Below, piece by piece: positions 15,040 through 24,586 of a stretch of DNA of 64,000 nt. This DNA comes from an uncultured Ruminococcus sp. (GTDB lineage: Bacteria > Bacillota > Clostridia > Oscillospirales > Ruminococcaceae): the NCBI GenBank assembly GCA_910576995.1, contig CAJTLC010000005.1:62001-126000 (forward strand), given 5' to 3'. How positions within the stretch are numbered: the first letter of the stretch is position 1; each line of letters starts with the position of its first letter. The position numbers and the translations under genes were made by a program. Under the pieces are notes generated by a model, which was given only the letters and a program-made list of their open reading frames with translations, was not told where the DNA came from and did not search any database.

Positions 15040-17139
15040 TCAAGTGGAACTGTTGTAAAATTGCTCGTTAATAGAATCAAGCGGCAGCTGTTCAAGATCC
15101 CATGAACTGTCGGAGTGGAGCGTTATAAGTTCCGCGCCGCGCTGTTTATTATCATACTCGATTCCGGGCATGGCAAGATAATCAATGCTCATGCCGTAAG
15201 TGAGACGAATTCCCTTATATTCGAGCGACATATTATTGTAATGATCATGACCGCAGAAAGTGCCGGTCGTGCTTTTCAATTCGAGCATTTTGTCAAACAA
15301 ACTGCTTGGGTAATCAGAACAGCAGACTTTATCTATCATTTTTTCATCGTTTTCACCAAAAAAATATGTTACCTCGCTGCTCCCGTTTTCGTAGAGTTTA
15401 TACGCAGTGCGGTATTGCTGTAACGGTATGTGGAAAAATGCCAGAGAATTCACGATATGCCCTTCTTCGGCGTTAAGACGTTCAATTTCGTGTGCATACC
15501 AATCCACCTGATCGTCATGAATATAATCGTAAACGTTCAGCCCTTCTCCTGTATATGCGTTGGAATCAATCAGAAACAGAGCCGTATTAAGCATTCCGTC
15601 AGAGTTGCGGATTTCAATAAGCTGATTGTTTCTGCCAGTAATATCAGGCTGGATATATGGATAAAGAAGATTTCCGGACGTTTTGTATGACAGTGATTTG
15701 TAAATTTCATTAAGTTCGTTCTTATTGGCGGTAGCAATGTTTTCGGTATCGTGATTTCCGTATGTAAAGCACCATGGGACGCCTGTATTACGCATAAAAG
15801 CTGCGAACTGATTGACAGGGGCGGAGTTATTCAAAGACATGGACATAATTCCCATGGGAAAGCAAAGATCGCCCGTAACCACGACAAGATCAGGATGCGT
15901 ATATTCGATCTCAGCGTAGCAGGCTTTCAGCGCTTTGATATCTTTGTTATATGAATATAAACTTCCGCCTATGTGAATATCCGTTAAATGCAATATCTTG
16001 AAATCATCGTTTGATGCGGTTATTGTATAAACTCCAGTTTTGTCATCGTATTTTATCTTGTTGGAATTATGTTCTACTATCGGGACAGAATTTATAAACG
16101 GCTGGGTATACCATGTATCTTTCTGCAAAAACGAAAATCCCGAAGCAACTGTCACAATAGTTGTAAGAATTGCAATTCTCGGTTTGTTTACGACAATATT
16201 TTTATATACTATCTTTTTTCTGAATTTTAAAATATATACAGCGGCTAATATCAGAAATAAAATTGCCGATACGACGATAATATTAATGGGATATTGCAAT
16301 CTGTTTCTGAAAATTACGACAAATAATATGGTAACACTCCAGTAAATGGTGGAAAATGCGAATGTTCCGACAAAGTGTTTTTGGCATTTTTCTTTTTTCT
16401 GAATATTTATTCTGCCGCGAAACATTTTAAAGCATAAGAAATTAGTGATATGCAAATATGCGGGAATTTCAAATATGATAATACCGTTTAAAATATTTTC
16501 TGCAAATTCAAGAGGTTTAGAGTTTGCAGAAATAAAAAAATTGAATTCTAAAAACAAAAGAATTAAGAAAAGCGAAACGATGAACAGATTGTAATTTAGT
16601 TTTCGCTTAATATATTTATCGGTCATATCCCGAAGAAGTGCGAAAGAACTGTTGTCATATTTGTATTCAGACGACTTGTTTTCTGTTTTTTTGAAATCTA
16701 TTATCAGAATATATGCAAAGGCGAACAGTATTCCGACATAAAAAATATTCCATATTGCAGTCGTCGGATGAACGAACAGATTCAAGATGAACCAAAGTAT
16801 TTCAACAAATCCGAAAATGAAAAAAAGTGCGGATCCGTAAATTCGCCGGCGCTGTTTGGAAATCTCCTTTTTGAGTTTTTTCAGATGGACAATTTTTTCG
16901 TCGGAATGAAATTTTTTTATCTCTTCGGCTGAACAGCCCGCAAGTTTCGCCATGTCCGAAAATCTGCCGTATTTTCCCAATAAAGTTTCAAAAGCCTCGT
17001 TTTCGGGCATATTTTCGGATAACTTTTTATATTCCTCGATAAGCGACTTTTCAATTTTTTCCCAGATAACTGCGTTTTCGGCAGAATATGGAGTGCTTTC
17101 GAAATATATCTCAATAAATTTTTTGATCTGGCTTTCCAT
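15040..17139 (-). CDS. Multi-pass membrane protein with C-terminal metallophosphoesterase domain
   Basis: 699 residues. The first about 90 are soluble and helical (ENMPENEAFETLLGKYGRFSD), similar in style to DUF1700-type N-termini. Residues about 100-360 hold around eight hydrophobic helices. The C-terminal about 300 residues form a calcineurin-like metallophosphoesterase with the five metal motifs: LHLTDIHIGG, VVTGDL, YGNHDTE, FFHIPLQQ and GHDHYNN. The enzymatic domain should face outward after the last helix if the helix count is right. Family reaction: hydrolysis of phosphomono- or diesters. The gene starts 7 bp after the dockerin propeller gene, so the two are almost certainly co-transcribed. 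Substrate unknown; a link to envelope polymers is only a guess. Confidence 0.82.
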   Translation of the reverse strand: MESQIKKFIEIYFESTPYSAENAVIWEKIEKSLIEEYKKLSENMPENEAFETLLGKYGRFSDMAKLAGCSAEEIKKFHSDEKIVHLKKLKKEISKQRRRIYGSALFFIFGFVEILWFILNLFVHPTTAIWNIFYVGILFAFAYILIIDFKKTENKSSEYKYDNSSFALLRDMTDKYIKRKLNYNLFIVSLFLILLFLEFNFFISANSKPLEFAENILNGIIIFEIPAYLHITNFLCFKMFRGRINIQKKEKCQKHFVGTFAFSTIYWSVTILFVVIFRNRLQYPINIIVVSAILFLILAAVYILKFRKKIVYKNIVVNKPRIAILTTIVTVASGFSFLQKDTWYTQPFINSVPIVEHNSNKIKYDDKTGVYTITASNDDFKILHLTDIHIGGSLYSYNKDIKALKACYAEIEYTHPDLVVVTGDLCFPMGIMSMSLNNSAPVNQFAAFMRNTGVPWCFTYGNHDTENIATANKNELNEIYKSLSYKTSGNLLYPYIQPDITGRNNQLIEIRNSDGMLNTALFLIDSNAYTGEGLNVYDYIHDDQVDWYAHEIERLNAEEGHIVNSLAFFHIPLQQYRTAYKLYENGSSEVTYFFGENDEKMIDKVCCSDYPSSLFDKMLELKSTTGTFCGHDHYNNMSLEYKGIRLTYGMSIDYLAMPGIEYDNKQRGAELITLHSDSSWDLEQLPLDSINEQFYNSST

Positions 17140-17146
17140 TAAATAT

Positions 17147-18271
17147 TCAGACGCCTCCTTCGTTGCTTTTCCTGATCAGCATTCGTCTCATCTGACATAG
17201 ATCGTATATATCAAGTCTGCCGTCGGAGAAAAGATCGCCTGCCTGCCAGTCTGCAAGCTTTGTATTTGGAATATTCAGAAGCCAATTTTGCAGTAATACC
17301 GCGTCGGCGATCGAAAATTCGCCGTCAGCGTTTATGTCGCCGTCAATCGTTTTTTCCTCATATGGAAAAAACATAGCGCCAAGTTCGTTTGTATCTGTAT
17401 TTATATCGTCTAACGGCAGAGATTTTTCGCTATCAAAATAATACAAGTCGTAATTTCCGTTCTGAGTGCCGCTGTAGATCATTTTATTCTCATCAATAGG
17501 ACAGGGGTCGGAACAGTTATATTCCGCGGAATTAAAAGGCATTTCGGTAAATTCTTCTCCGTCATAACGAATTATCATATCCGTATGGTTTTCGGCTGAA
17601 TACCATTTGGCAAAATATAAAGTCTGATCTGATATTATTGGATAATACGCACATACATTCGATTCTGCATATACTGTTTCCGTGCTTTTGTCATCCAGAT
17701 TTAATTTGCATATCGATCCGGGATTATTCGTATAATCGGTATAATATATATACTTGCCGTCGTTTGAATAGTACGGCATTGCTTCTTCGTAAACGTCGTC
17801 TGTAAGAATGGTTACCTCTCCGCTTTCCGGTTCGAGTATAGCGAGATTATACACAAAATCATTTTCTTCCTTGCTCCAGAAACCTCTTTTAAAAGTAATG
17901 TTTTTTCCGTCGGGGGAAAATTTCGGATCTTCATTTCGAAAACCGCTGTTAGGAGTCAGATTAGTGATAACGCCCGATCTGTAGAGATAAATATCCCATT
18001 CGTCTATAGAATTATCTATCGCCATAAATACGATATCTTCCGGAGTATTTCCGAAATCTCCGTTCATAGCGTGCTTGAAATCGCCTGTTAATTCGGTTAT
18101 CGCTCCATCGGGATCTTTCACATACAGTCTGCTGTCCAATGCGAAATAATCCGTATAACTGTGCCACATCAGCCAACCGTTAAGTTTGTTTTCATTCGCG
18201 GCTGACGATATGCTTGGCGTTATGCCTATTGTAAGCATAAACGATAAAATAATAGTTAATAATCTTTTCAT
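17147..18271 (-). CDS. Secreted beta-propeller (TolB/PD40-like) protein with C-terminal dockerin
   Basis: 374 residues, ATG 18271 behind AAGGAG. Signal peptide MKRLLTIILSFMLTIGITPSISSAA. Residues about 30-300 contain repeated blades of the TolB/WD40-like PD40 type, for example PKFSPDGKNITFKRG, PYYSNDGKYIYYTD and YYPIISDQTLYFAKW. The last about 60 residues are a type I dockerin with two calcium loops: GDINADGEFSIADAVLLQNW and AGDLFSDGRLDIYDLCQMRR. The dockerin would attach it to a cohesin scaffold on the cell surface. The propeller has no catalytic motif I can name; it could bind a ligand or partner protein. It is first in an operon with the membrane metallophosphoesterase, behind a consensus promoter and a 270-base leader carrying repeat copy 5. 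Confidence 0.85.
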   Translation of the reverse strand: MKRLLTIILSFMLTIGITPSISSAANENKLNGWLMWHSYTDYFALDSRLYVKDPDGAITELTGDFKHAMNGDFGNTPEDIVFMAIDNSIDEWDIYLYRSGVITNLTPNSGFRNEDPKFSPDGKNITFKRGFWSKEENDFVYNLAILEPESGEVTILTDDVYEEAMPYYSNDGKYIYYTDYTNNPGSICKLNLDDKSTETVYAESNVCAYYPIISDQTLYFAKWYSAENHTDMIIRYDGEEFTEMPFNSAEYNCSDPCPIDENKMIYSGTQNGNYDLYYFDSEKSLPLDDINTDTNELGAMFFPYEEKTIDGDINADGEFSIADAVLLQNWLLNIPNTKLADWQAGDLFSDGRLDIYDLCQMRRMLIRKSNEGGV

Positions 18272-18298
18272 AGTAATTTATACTCCTTAATATAAATC

Positions 18299-18484
18299 AG
18301 AACCTGTCCACATAGAAATTATGTGCGGATTTTCGAGCATAATTTTGACGAGTGCAAGGAAAAAATTCGCAGACATACTGACGCACCACGGGCGTTTCCT
18401 ACGGTCATATGACAAGGATTTTTGACGTAGCAATCGGCAAAATTTGCCGAAAAGACGTGCGGAATTTCCTATGTGGACAGGTTT
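18299..18484 (+). repeat. Structured inverted-repeat element, copy 5
   Basis: Ends AGAACCTGTCCACATAG and CTATGTGGACAGGTTTT. Core GTGCAAGGAAAAAATTCGC, a hairpin built on CATAC...GTCATATG enlarged by an inserted stretch, then ACAAGGATTTTTGACG. It lies between promoter and start codon of the dockerin propeller gene, so it is transcribed as part of that leader, in antisense to its own core. Confidence 0.88.
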
Positions 18485-18546
18485 TCAGTGTAATCTCTCC
18501 TTGCTGAAAAAACAGCCGAGTATAGGTCATATATTGGAATATCTAT

Positions 18547-18575
18547 ATTATAAGTTAAATTCTTCTTATTGTCAA
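18547..18575 (-). promoter_or_regulatory. Promoter of the dockerin propeller operon
   Basis: Minus-strand TTGACA (18570-18575), 17 bp, TATAAT (18547-18552): full consensus. The start codon is about 270 bases downstream, beyond repeat copy 5. Confidence 0.85.
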
Positions 18576-18588
18576 GTATGGCGACTAT

Positions 18589-18748
18589 GAACCTGTTCAG
18601 TATCTTTTCCGCACGTCTTTTCGGCAGATTTTTCGTCTGAACTTCGTCAAAAAGTCTTGGAATGCGTCAGCATTCCTGCACCTTTTTTCCTTGTCAGGCA
18701 AAAAATCTTCTCGAAAATCTGTACATAAAAAGATAATGAACAGGTTCT
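18589..18748 (-). repeat. Structured inverted-repeat element, copy 6
   Basis: Ends GAACCTGTTCAGTATCT and AGATAATGAACAGGTTC. Hairpin GGAATGC-TGAC-GCATTCC as in copy 3, from which it differs at only a handful of positions. It separates two divergent dockerin-gene promoters. Confidence 0.9.
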
Positions 18749-18757
18749 AAAAAAATC

Positions 18758-18786
18758 TTGACGTATCTTAAATATTTTGATATACT
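18758..18786 (+). promoter_or_regulatory. Promoter of the LRR-transglutaminase-dockerin gene
   Basis: TTGACG (18758-18763), 17 bp, TATACT (18781-18786), 38 bp before the start codon at 18825. Confidence 0.85.
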
Positions 18787-18824
18787 AAGAATGAAAATGT
18801 TTTTACACGAAAGGAGCAGTTTTT

Positions 18825-20756
18825 ATGAAGAAAAAGATCGCGGCGGCGTTTATGATTGCTGCGTTAACCGTTGTCTCTGTTCAAACTGATTATTTAAGTA
18901 TGCCTATGATTTTCTCGGCTGATGAATCGGAAGAGTCTGAAATATTCATAGAATACAATGGTATGTCTTTCTCTTCCAGAGAAGGAAGAGAAAATGAGGT
19001 CATGTTGTCACAATATTACGGAACAACGCAGAATATTGTCGTACCCGAAACGGTAGAAGGATATACGGTTACGGGAATTGGCAACGGTGTTTTCAGCAAT
19101 AATGAGATGTACGGTATGGTTGTTAAAAATGTCACACTTCCCGATACTATTGATTATTTCGGTTCAGCCGTTTTCCAGCATTCAACGGTTGTTTCCATTA
19201 ATATTCCGAAAAAACTTAAATTTATTCCAAGTGATACTTTTTTCAGATGTAAAAATCTTACAGAGGTTAAATTTCACGATGATATTATCGCTATTGCAAA
19301 TACGGCGTTTAAAGGCACTGATATAGCTCTTCCTCAGAATTTACAGCAAAGAGTCGCAGACGGAAGCAGAGGAAATGATAATTCAAAATCGCTATATTAT
19401 ATGGCGAACGACGATTTTAAATTTGTGGTTGGCACAAATGAGAATGACGACAGTCTTTTCTGCAATATTGAAGATTATACGGGAAAAAATTCCGAGATAG
19501 TTATTCCGTCTGATATTTACGGAGTTCCGATAAAATTCGTTGGTTTTAAGGATTTTGATCCGTCGTCGGTAACTGCCGTAACGTTTCCCGAATCAACTGA
19601 AAATATTATAATTGATTCCGATACGTTCAGCGGATCGCAGGTAACAGAATTAAATATAAATTCTTCATGTACTTTTAATAAAATGTCATTCGGAAACTGT
19701 ACGAATTTGAAAACGATAAGATTCAACGACGACGCAATAATAAATTCATCCGCTTTCATGGGTTGCACGAATCTGGAAACGGTCGTATTCAACAGTGATG
19801 CAACACTTGACAGAGATTCTTTCAAAGGGTGTACAAATCTGACTTCTGTTGAATTCGGAGAAAAAGCTGATCTAAAAAATTATGCGTTTGTTGACTGCCG
19901 CTCTCTCGAGAACATTATTGTTGATACGTCTCAGCCGATAACAGGAAATGCGTTTAACGGCTGTACAACTCTTATGAATATAAATTCCGATCCTGCTTTT
20001 GATAAGAAAACAGGGGAATTTAATTCGAAATACGGCGACTTTATCAAAAATAGTTTTTATATGTCCGAAGAGATCGGATTTGTGAATGAATACATAAAGG
20101 CGCAGTATGAGAAGATTGCCGATGAAGCGACCACACCGGAAATGAGCGATATTGAGAAAGTTAAGGCTCTGCATGATTGGGTATGCGCAAATACCACATA
20201 CGCAACCAAAAATACAAATTCTCCTGAATTTCATACGGACGGTTCGATCTTGCTGAATGATTCTACCGTATGCGAGGGCTATGCTAAAGCGCTTAATCTG
20301 CTTTGCAATTATGCGGGAATTGAAACTTATTATATTCATAGTAATGATCACGCTTGGAATATAGTTAAAATCGACGGTCATTATTTTCATGTCGACTCAA
20401 CATGGGACGACAATGGCGATGTCGAATCCTATGAATGGTTTATGAAATCGGACAGCGAGATCAACGACGGCGGCTCTCACAGCAACTGGAAAGCGTATAG
20501 TCCCACGTCTCTTCACAGCTTTCAGAAAGAAGGCACGCCCGAATGCAAATATCAGATTGGCGACGTGAATACTGATCTTGAAATTTCCATAGCTGATCTT
20601 GTGAAAATGAATAAAATTCTTCTTAATGCGGAAACAGAAACGGCAGATAATATCGTTCTTTATGACCTTAATTTTGACGGAAATGCGGATGTATATGATA
20701 TGATTCTTATGCGGCAAAAGCTTATTGGTGATATATATATTAATAAGGAGAACTGA
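18825..20756 (+). CDS. Secreted leucine-rich-repeat protein with transglutaminase-like domain and dockerin
   Basis: 643 residues; GGAG lies 11 bp before ATG 18825. Signal peptide of about 30 residues. Residues about 45-400 are BspA/LRR_5-type repeats, seen as recurring GCTNLETVVF-, GNCTNLKTIRF- and GCTNLTSVEF-like units. Residues about 430-560 are a transglutaminase-like domain: VCEGYAKALNLLC holds the nucleophile cysteine, NDHAWNIVKI the histidine and HVDSTWDD the aspartate, so the papain-like triad is intact. The C-terminal dockerin has two loops, GDVNTDLEISIADLVKMNKI and LNFDGNADVYDMILMRQ. Likely exported and docked to the cellulosome. The domain could cross-link or cleave protein; LRR regions usually bind ligands. 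Its stop is one base from the YitT start, so the pair is coupled. Confidence 0.9.
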   Translation: MKKKIAAAFMIAALTVVSVQTDYLSMPMIFSADESEESEIFIEYNGMSFSSREGRENEVMLSQYYGTTQNIVVPETVEGYTVTGIGNGVFSNNEMYGMVVKNVTLPDTIDYFGSAVFQHSTVVSINIPKKLKFIPSDTFFRCKNLTEVKFHDDIIAIANTAFKGTDIALPQNLQQRVADGSRGNDNSKSLYYMANDDFKFVVGTNENDDSLFCNIEDYTGKNSEIVIPSDIYGVPIKFVGFKDFDPSSVTAVTFPESTENIIIDSDTFSGSQVTELNINSSCTFNKMSFGNCTNLKTIRFNDDAIINSSAFMGCTNLETVVFNSDATLDRDSFKGCTNLTSVEFGEKADLKNYAFVDCRSLENIIVDTSQPITGNAFNGCTTLMNINSDPAFDKKTGEFNSKYGDFIKNSFYMSEEIGFVNEYIKAQYEKIADEATTPEMSDIEKVKALHDWVCANTTYATKNTNSPEFHTDGSILLNDSTVCEGYAKALNLLCNYAGIETYYIHSNDHAWNIVKIDGHYFHVDSTWDDNGDVESYEWFMKSDSEINDGGSHSNWKAYSPTSLHSFQKEGTPECKYQIGDVNTDLEISIADLVKMNKILLNAETETADNIVLYDLNFDGNADVYDMILMRQKLIGDIYINKEN

Positions 20757-20757
20757 T

Positions 20758-21651
20758 ATGAAGAAAGAAATTTCAAAAAAACTCAAAGAGCTGAATGATG
20801 TCAGCCTCTCTAATTTTTTTATTCTTACGATAGCAGGCATTATAAATTCTATAGGCGTAACTCTTTTTCTTTTCCCCGTAAAACTATATGACAGCGGAAT
20901 ATCGGGACTTTCCATGCTTCTCGATCAGATTACTCCTTCGAGTTTATCGTTGTCCTTGTTTCTTATCTTGCTGAATATTCCGATTTTCGCATTCGGGCTA
21001 AAAAAACAGGGACTTGTTTTTACGGTTTATTCAGTTTTTACGGTGTTTGTTTATTCGCTGTCATCATTCCTGATCATGGATGTTTTGCCGATAGACGTTT
21101 CGTTTATATCGCCGCTTGCCGGTTCTGATTTGCTTTTGTGCGCAATTTTCGGAGGAGTAATATCAGGTATAGGAAGCGGTCTGACTATAAGATTCGGCGG
21201 CGCTATTGACGGGATAGACGTTTTATCGGTGGTATTTGCAAAAAAAATCGGGATGTCTATCGGCACATTCGTTATGATATTTAACACTATTTTGTACACT
21301 GTTTGCGGAATAACGATCAAAAGCTGGATATTGCCGTTATATTCTATTGTAACCTATTACATAGGTTCGAGAACGGTAGATTTTGTCGTGGAGGGTATCG
21401 ATAAATCTAAATGCGCTATGATAGTTACAACAAGGGCTAATGATATATCGGATGCTCTTGCGGAAAGTTTCGGGACGAGCGGAACTATTGTCAATGCGAT
21501 AGGGGGATATTCAAAGGAAAGTAAGGAGATAATTTATTTTGTAATAAATCATTTTCAGATAAACAAGCTGAAGAAAATCGTTCATTGCATTGATTCTGAC
21601 GCATTTATATCGCTTCAGGATGTATCTGATATTATAAAGAAAAAAGAATAA
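20758..21651 (+). CDS. YitT family membrane protein
   Basis: 297 residues from ATG 20758, which follows AAGGAG; the frame extends upstream only inside the dockerin gene. Five or six hydrophobic helices cover residues about 15-200, with the family's FLFPVKLYDSGISGLSMLL (first repeat) and GIGSGLTIRFGGAIDGIDVL motifs. The C-terminal about 80 residues (KCAMIVTTRANDISDALAES... and FVINHFQINKLKKIVHCID) are the DUF2179 domain found in full-length YitT proteins. Function of the family is not established. Co-transcribed with the LRR-transglutaminase gene; no functional link is evident. Confidence 0.88.
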   Translation: MKKEISKKLKELNDVSLSNFFILTIAGIINSIGVTLFLFPVKLYDSGISGLSMLLDQITPSSLSLSLFLILLNIPIFAFGLKKQGLVFTVYSVFTVFVYSLSSFLIMDVLPIDVSFISPLAGSDLLLCAIFGGVISGIGSGLTIRFGGAIDGIDVLSVVFAKKIGMSIGTFVMIFNTILYTVCGITIKSWILPLYSIVTYYIGSRTVDFVVEGIDKSKCAMIVTTRANDISDALAESFGTSGTIVNAIGGYSKESKEIIYFVINHFQINKLKKIVHCIDSDAFISLQDVSDIIKKKE

Positions 21652-21666
21652 TCAGAACAAGTTCTT

Positions 21667-21704
21667 AAAAAGAGCATGACCATAAAATTGGTCATGCTCT
21701 TTTT
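21667..21704. terminator. Bidirectional terminator between YitT and rpoD genes
   Basis: AAAAAGAGCATGACCA and TGGTCATGCTCTTTTT form a perfect stem with a 6-base loop and serve the two convergent genes. The flanks (AGAACAAGTTCT on the left, GTGGACACGCTATA on the right) resemble ends of the repeat family. Confidence 0.93.
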
Positions 21705-21737
21705 GTGGACACGCTATAATATGTACGCAGCGGCAGA

Positions 21738-22820
21738 TCAATCCAAAAAATCCTTGACCTTTTTGCTGCGGCTGGGATGACGAAGTTTCCTGAGCGCTTT
21801 GGCTTCTATCTGACGTATACGTTCGCGAGTGACGTCAAATTTCTGACCAACTTCTTCAAGAGTTCTTGCCTTGCCATCTATGAGACCGAAGCGGAGTTTC
21901 AAAACCTTTGCCTCGCGGTCGGTAAGAGTTGCGAGAACTTCGTTGAGCTGTTCTTTCAGCAGCGTGTGAGAAGCCGCTTCAGCAGGTGCGGGAGCGTCGT
22001 CGTCGGGAATGAAATCGCCGAGATGGCTGTCCTCTTCTTCACCTATAGGAGTTTCCAGCGATACAGGATCCTGAGCGACGCGCATGATATCCCTTACCTT
22101 ATCGATAGGCATATTGAGTTTTTCTGCAATCTCCTCCGGACTCGGATCGTGACCGTTTTCATGGAGAAGCTGGCTGGAAATTTTCTTGACCTTGGTGATA
22201 GTTTCGACCATATGAACAGGAATTCTTATAGTTCTTGCCTGATCGGCGATCGCTCTGGTAATAGCCTGACGAATCCACCATGTTGCATATGTTGAAAATT
22301 TAAATCCCTTGGTGTAGTCAAATTTTTCAACAGCCTTGATAAGCCCGAGATTTCCTTCCTGAATGAGATCGAGGAACTGCATGCCCCTTCCGACGTATTT
22401 TTTTGCAATACTTACAACGAGTCGGAGATTTGCTTCTGCAAGACGTTTTTTTGCATATCTGTCTCCGTTTATCATGCGCTGAGCAAGTTCGATCTCTTCT
22501 TCTGTAGTAAGCAGGGGAACACGTCCTATTTCCTTAAGGTAGATTTTAACAGGATCGTCGATGGCAATTCCTTCGGTTGAGAGAGCCATTTCAAGATCGT
22601 CGGTCATAGTTGAATCGAGACCTATCTTAAGGTCGGCGTCAACGTTCATATCCTCCACGATCTCGATATTCAGAGCTTCGCATCTGTCATAGAAGCTATT
22701 GATCTGATCAACGTCAAAATCAAGTTCCTCAAGTGCGTCGGTAATTTCTTTTGTAGTAAGCTTTCCGTGAGCCTGTCCCTGCTCGATGAGGGTATCGATA
22801 GTATTTTTCTTGGAATCCAT
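21738..22820 (-). CDS. rpoD: Primary sigma factor RpoD/SigA
   Basis: 360 residues, the usual short Gram-positive form. N-terminal region 1.1 ([33 protein letters not shown]), then region 1.2 ([17 protein letters not shown]), region 2 with [27 protein letters not shown] and the -10 recognition helix [14 protein letters not shown], region 3, and region 4 ending in the helix-turn-helix [28 protein letters not shown]. It directs RNA polymerase to the TTGACA/TATAAT promoters that dominate this window. Last gene of the dgt-dnaG-rpoD operon, the classical macromolecular synthesis arrangement in Clostridia. Confidence 0.98.
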   Translation of the reverse strand: MDSKKNTIDTLIEQGQAHGKLTTKEITDALEELDFDVDQINSFYDRCEALNIEIVEDMNVDADLKIGLDSTMTDDLEMALSTEGIAIDDPVKIYLKEIGRVPLLTTEEEIELAQRMINGDRYAKKRLAEANLRLVVSIAKKYVGRGMQFLDLIQEGNLGLIKAVEKFDYTKGFKFSTYATWWIRQAITRAIADQARTIRIPVHMVETITKVKKISSQLLHENGHDPSPEEIAEKLNMPIDKVRDIMRVAQDPVSLETPIGEEEDSHLGDFIPDDDAPAPAEAASHTLLKEQLNEVLATLTDREAKVLKLRFGLIDGKARTLEEVGQKFDVTRERIRQIEAKALRKLRHPSRSKKVKDFLD

Positions 22821-22836
22821 AGGAAGACCTCCTGTT

Positions 22837-24579
22837 TTAATGTTTTTTGTTTTTCAACAGATCCTGCAAATAATCGTCCGTAATATTATCGGGATCGATC
22901 GTCCGATACTTTTTTAAAACTTCCGTGCAGTCCGTAAATGCTTTATGATCAATGGGAATTTCGCGGTATTTCACTTCCATTCCGTTTATTTTTCCCATTT
23001 CCTCGGTAGAAAATTCATTGTTGAGCAGCGATATCGAAAAGAATTCGCACTCTTTCGCAATTTTCAATATCGCCCGATAAACTTTTTTGTTAAAATCTGT
23101 AACAAATATTTCCGCAGGCGCTTCATTGCTTATTTCCTTTGACTTTTCGGGATTTTTAAGCAGATAACAAATAATAGTCTCCTCTGCCTTTGCTTCTTTT
23201 TTATTATGGACGGCTTGAGGATTAATATCATCGCGCGGAACGAAAGTCTGAGTTTTAATGTTCCGCCATTGGTTTTTACGATCGGCATAAACTTTTTTTC
23301 TGACGATATCGTCTATATGGCTTTTCAGTACTTCCACAGGAAAATCATATTTTTTCGCCGTTCTTGAAATATAGACTTCCCGTTCGAGCGGCGACTGCAT
23401 TTCTGATAGAAAAGCCGCCGCTCTTTTAAGCAGTTCAAATTTTCCTGCTTCGGTATTTATGTCTATTCCGTCCTCGCAGCGGTCAAGCATGAAATTATTT
23501 GCGTCGTCCGATCCGTCTATCAGCCTGCGAAAACGCTGAACTCCGAATTTTTTGATATATTCGTCGGGATCTTTCGCACCCTCCATACGCAGTATTCTGG
23601 TTTTAATGCCTACGTCGGAAAAATGTGATATAGCGCGTTTTGCAGCAGTCTGACCGGCGGCGTCGCTGTCGTAGGCGATTATAACTTCTTCCGCGTAATG
23701 GCTCATAAGCCGCGCCTGATCGGGCGTTATGGCAGTTCCGAGCGTTGCGACCGCATTCTCCAGTCCTGCCTGATTTACAGCTATAACGTCCATATATCCT
23801 TCGCAGAGAATAAGCTGCTTGCTGTTGGAATTTTTGGCATAATTCATTGAAAAAAGATTGCTGCCCTTGTCGAAAACGGGAGTTTTTCCCGTATTGAGGT
23901 ATTTAGGCTTGGAATCGTCCAGAACTCTTCCGCCGAATCCTATAATATTTCCGCGCAGATCGACGATGGGAAACATAACTCTTCCCCTGAACATATCAAA
24001 AATCTTTCCGCTTTTCTGAGATCTTCCGCCAAGCCATGCGTCTATGATCTCGTCGTCGGAGTAACCTTTGGAGTTTAGAATATTTGTCAGCTCGTTCCAC
24101 GAATTTGATGAATATCCGAGACCGAATTTTTTTACGGTTTCGGGAGCAAGACGGCGGTTGAAAAGATATTGAAGACCCGATTTATCATTTCCCTTGACAA
24201 GATTATGATGAAAATAATTGGCGGCGATCCGGTTCATTTCATAAATTCGCGTACGCCGTTTTGACGATTGGCTGTCACGGTCATTTTTTTCGGGAACTTC
24301 CATTCCGCATCGCTGGGCAAGCAGTTTGACGGCTTCCATGAAATCGAGGTTTTCCGACTTCATGATAAAAGTTATAACGTCTCCGCCCGCGCCGCAGCCG
24401 AAACAGTAAAAGCTTTGCGTATCGGGAAAAACGGTGAAAGACGGCGTTTTTTCCGAATGGAACGGGCAGTTGCAGACGTAATTTCTGCCTCGTCTTTTTA
24501 GTTGGATATATGAACTTATCACAGTTTCGATAGGATTTGCGTTTCGAAGCGCAAAGATAAATTCGTCGTTTTGTGCCAT
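22837..24579 (-). CDS. dnaG: DNA primase
   Basis: 580 residues from ATG 24579, chosen for the GAGG site upstream; the frame extends to 24642 into the dgt end. N-terminal CHC2 zinc domain: [13 protein letters not shown] and [11 protein letters not shown] (about residues 38-70). Central TOPRIM domain with [24 protein letters not shown] and [15 protein letters not shown] (about 255-330), carrying the catalytic acidic residues. C-terminal region is the helicase-interacting part. Makes RNA primers for lagging-strand synthesis. A 7 bp gap separates it from dgt and 16 bp from rpoD, one transcription unit. Confidence 0.97.
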   Translation of the reverse strand: MAQNDEFIFALRNANPIETVISSYIQLKRRGRNYVCNCPFHSEKTPSFTVFPDTQSFYCFGCGAGGDVITFIMKSENLDFMEAVKLLAQRCGMEVPEKNDRDSQSSKRRTRIYEMNRIAANYFHHNLVKGNDKSGLQYLFNRRLAPETVKKFGLGYSSNSWNELTNILNSKGYSDDEIIDAWLGGRSQKSGKIFDMFRGRVMFPIVDLRGNIIGFGGRVLDDSKPKYLNTGKTPVFDKGSNLFSMNYAKNSNSKQLILCEGYMDVIAVNQAGLENAVATLGTAITPDQARLMSHYAEEVIIAYDSDAAGQTAAKRAISHFSDVGIKTRILRMEGAKDPDEYIKKFGVQRFRRLIDGSDDANNFMLDRCEDGIDINTEAGKFELLKRAAAFLSEMQSPLEREVYISRTAKKYDFPVEVLKSHIDDIVRKKVYADRKNQWRNIKTQTFVPRDDINPQAVHNKKEAKAEETIICYLLKNPEKSKEISNEAPAEIFVTDFNKKVYRAILKIAKECEFFSISLLNNEFSTEEMGKINGMEVKYREIPIDHKAFTDCTEVLKKYRTIDPDNITDDYLQDLLKNKKH

Positions 24580-24586
24580 ATCAGCC

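Noticed and set aside
16917..17200. Short frames over the N-terminus of the metallophosphoesterase gene
   Set aside because: Alternative-frame shadows; the main frame has full domain support.
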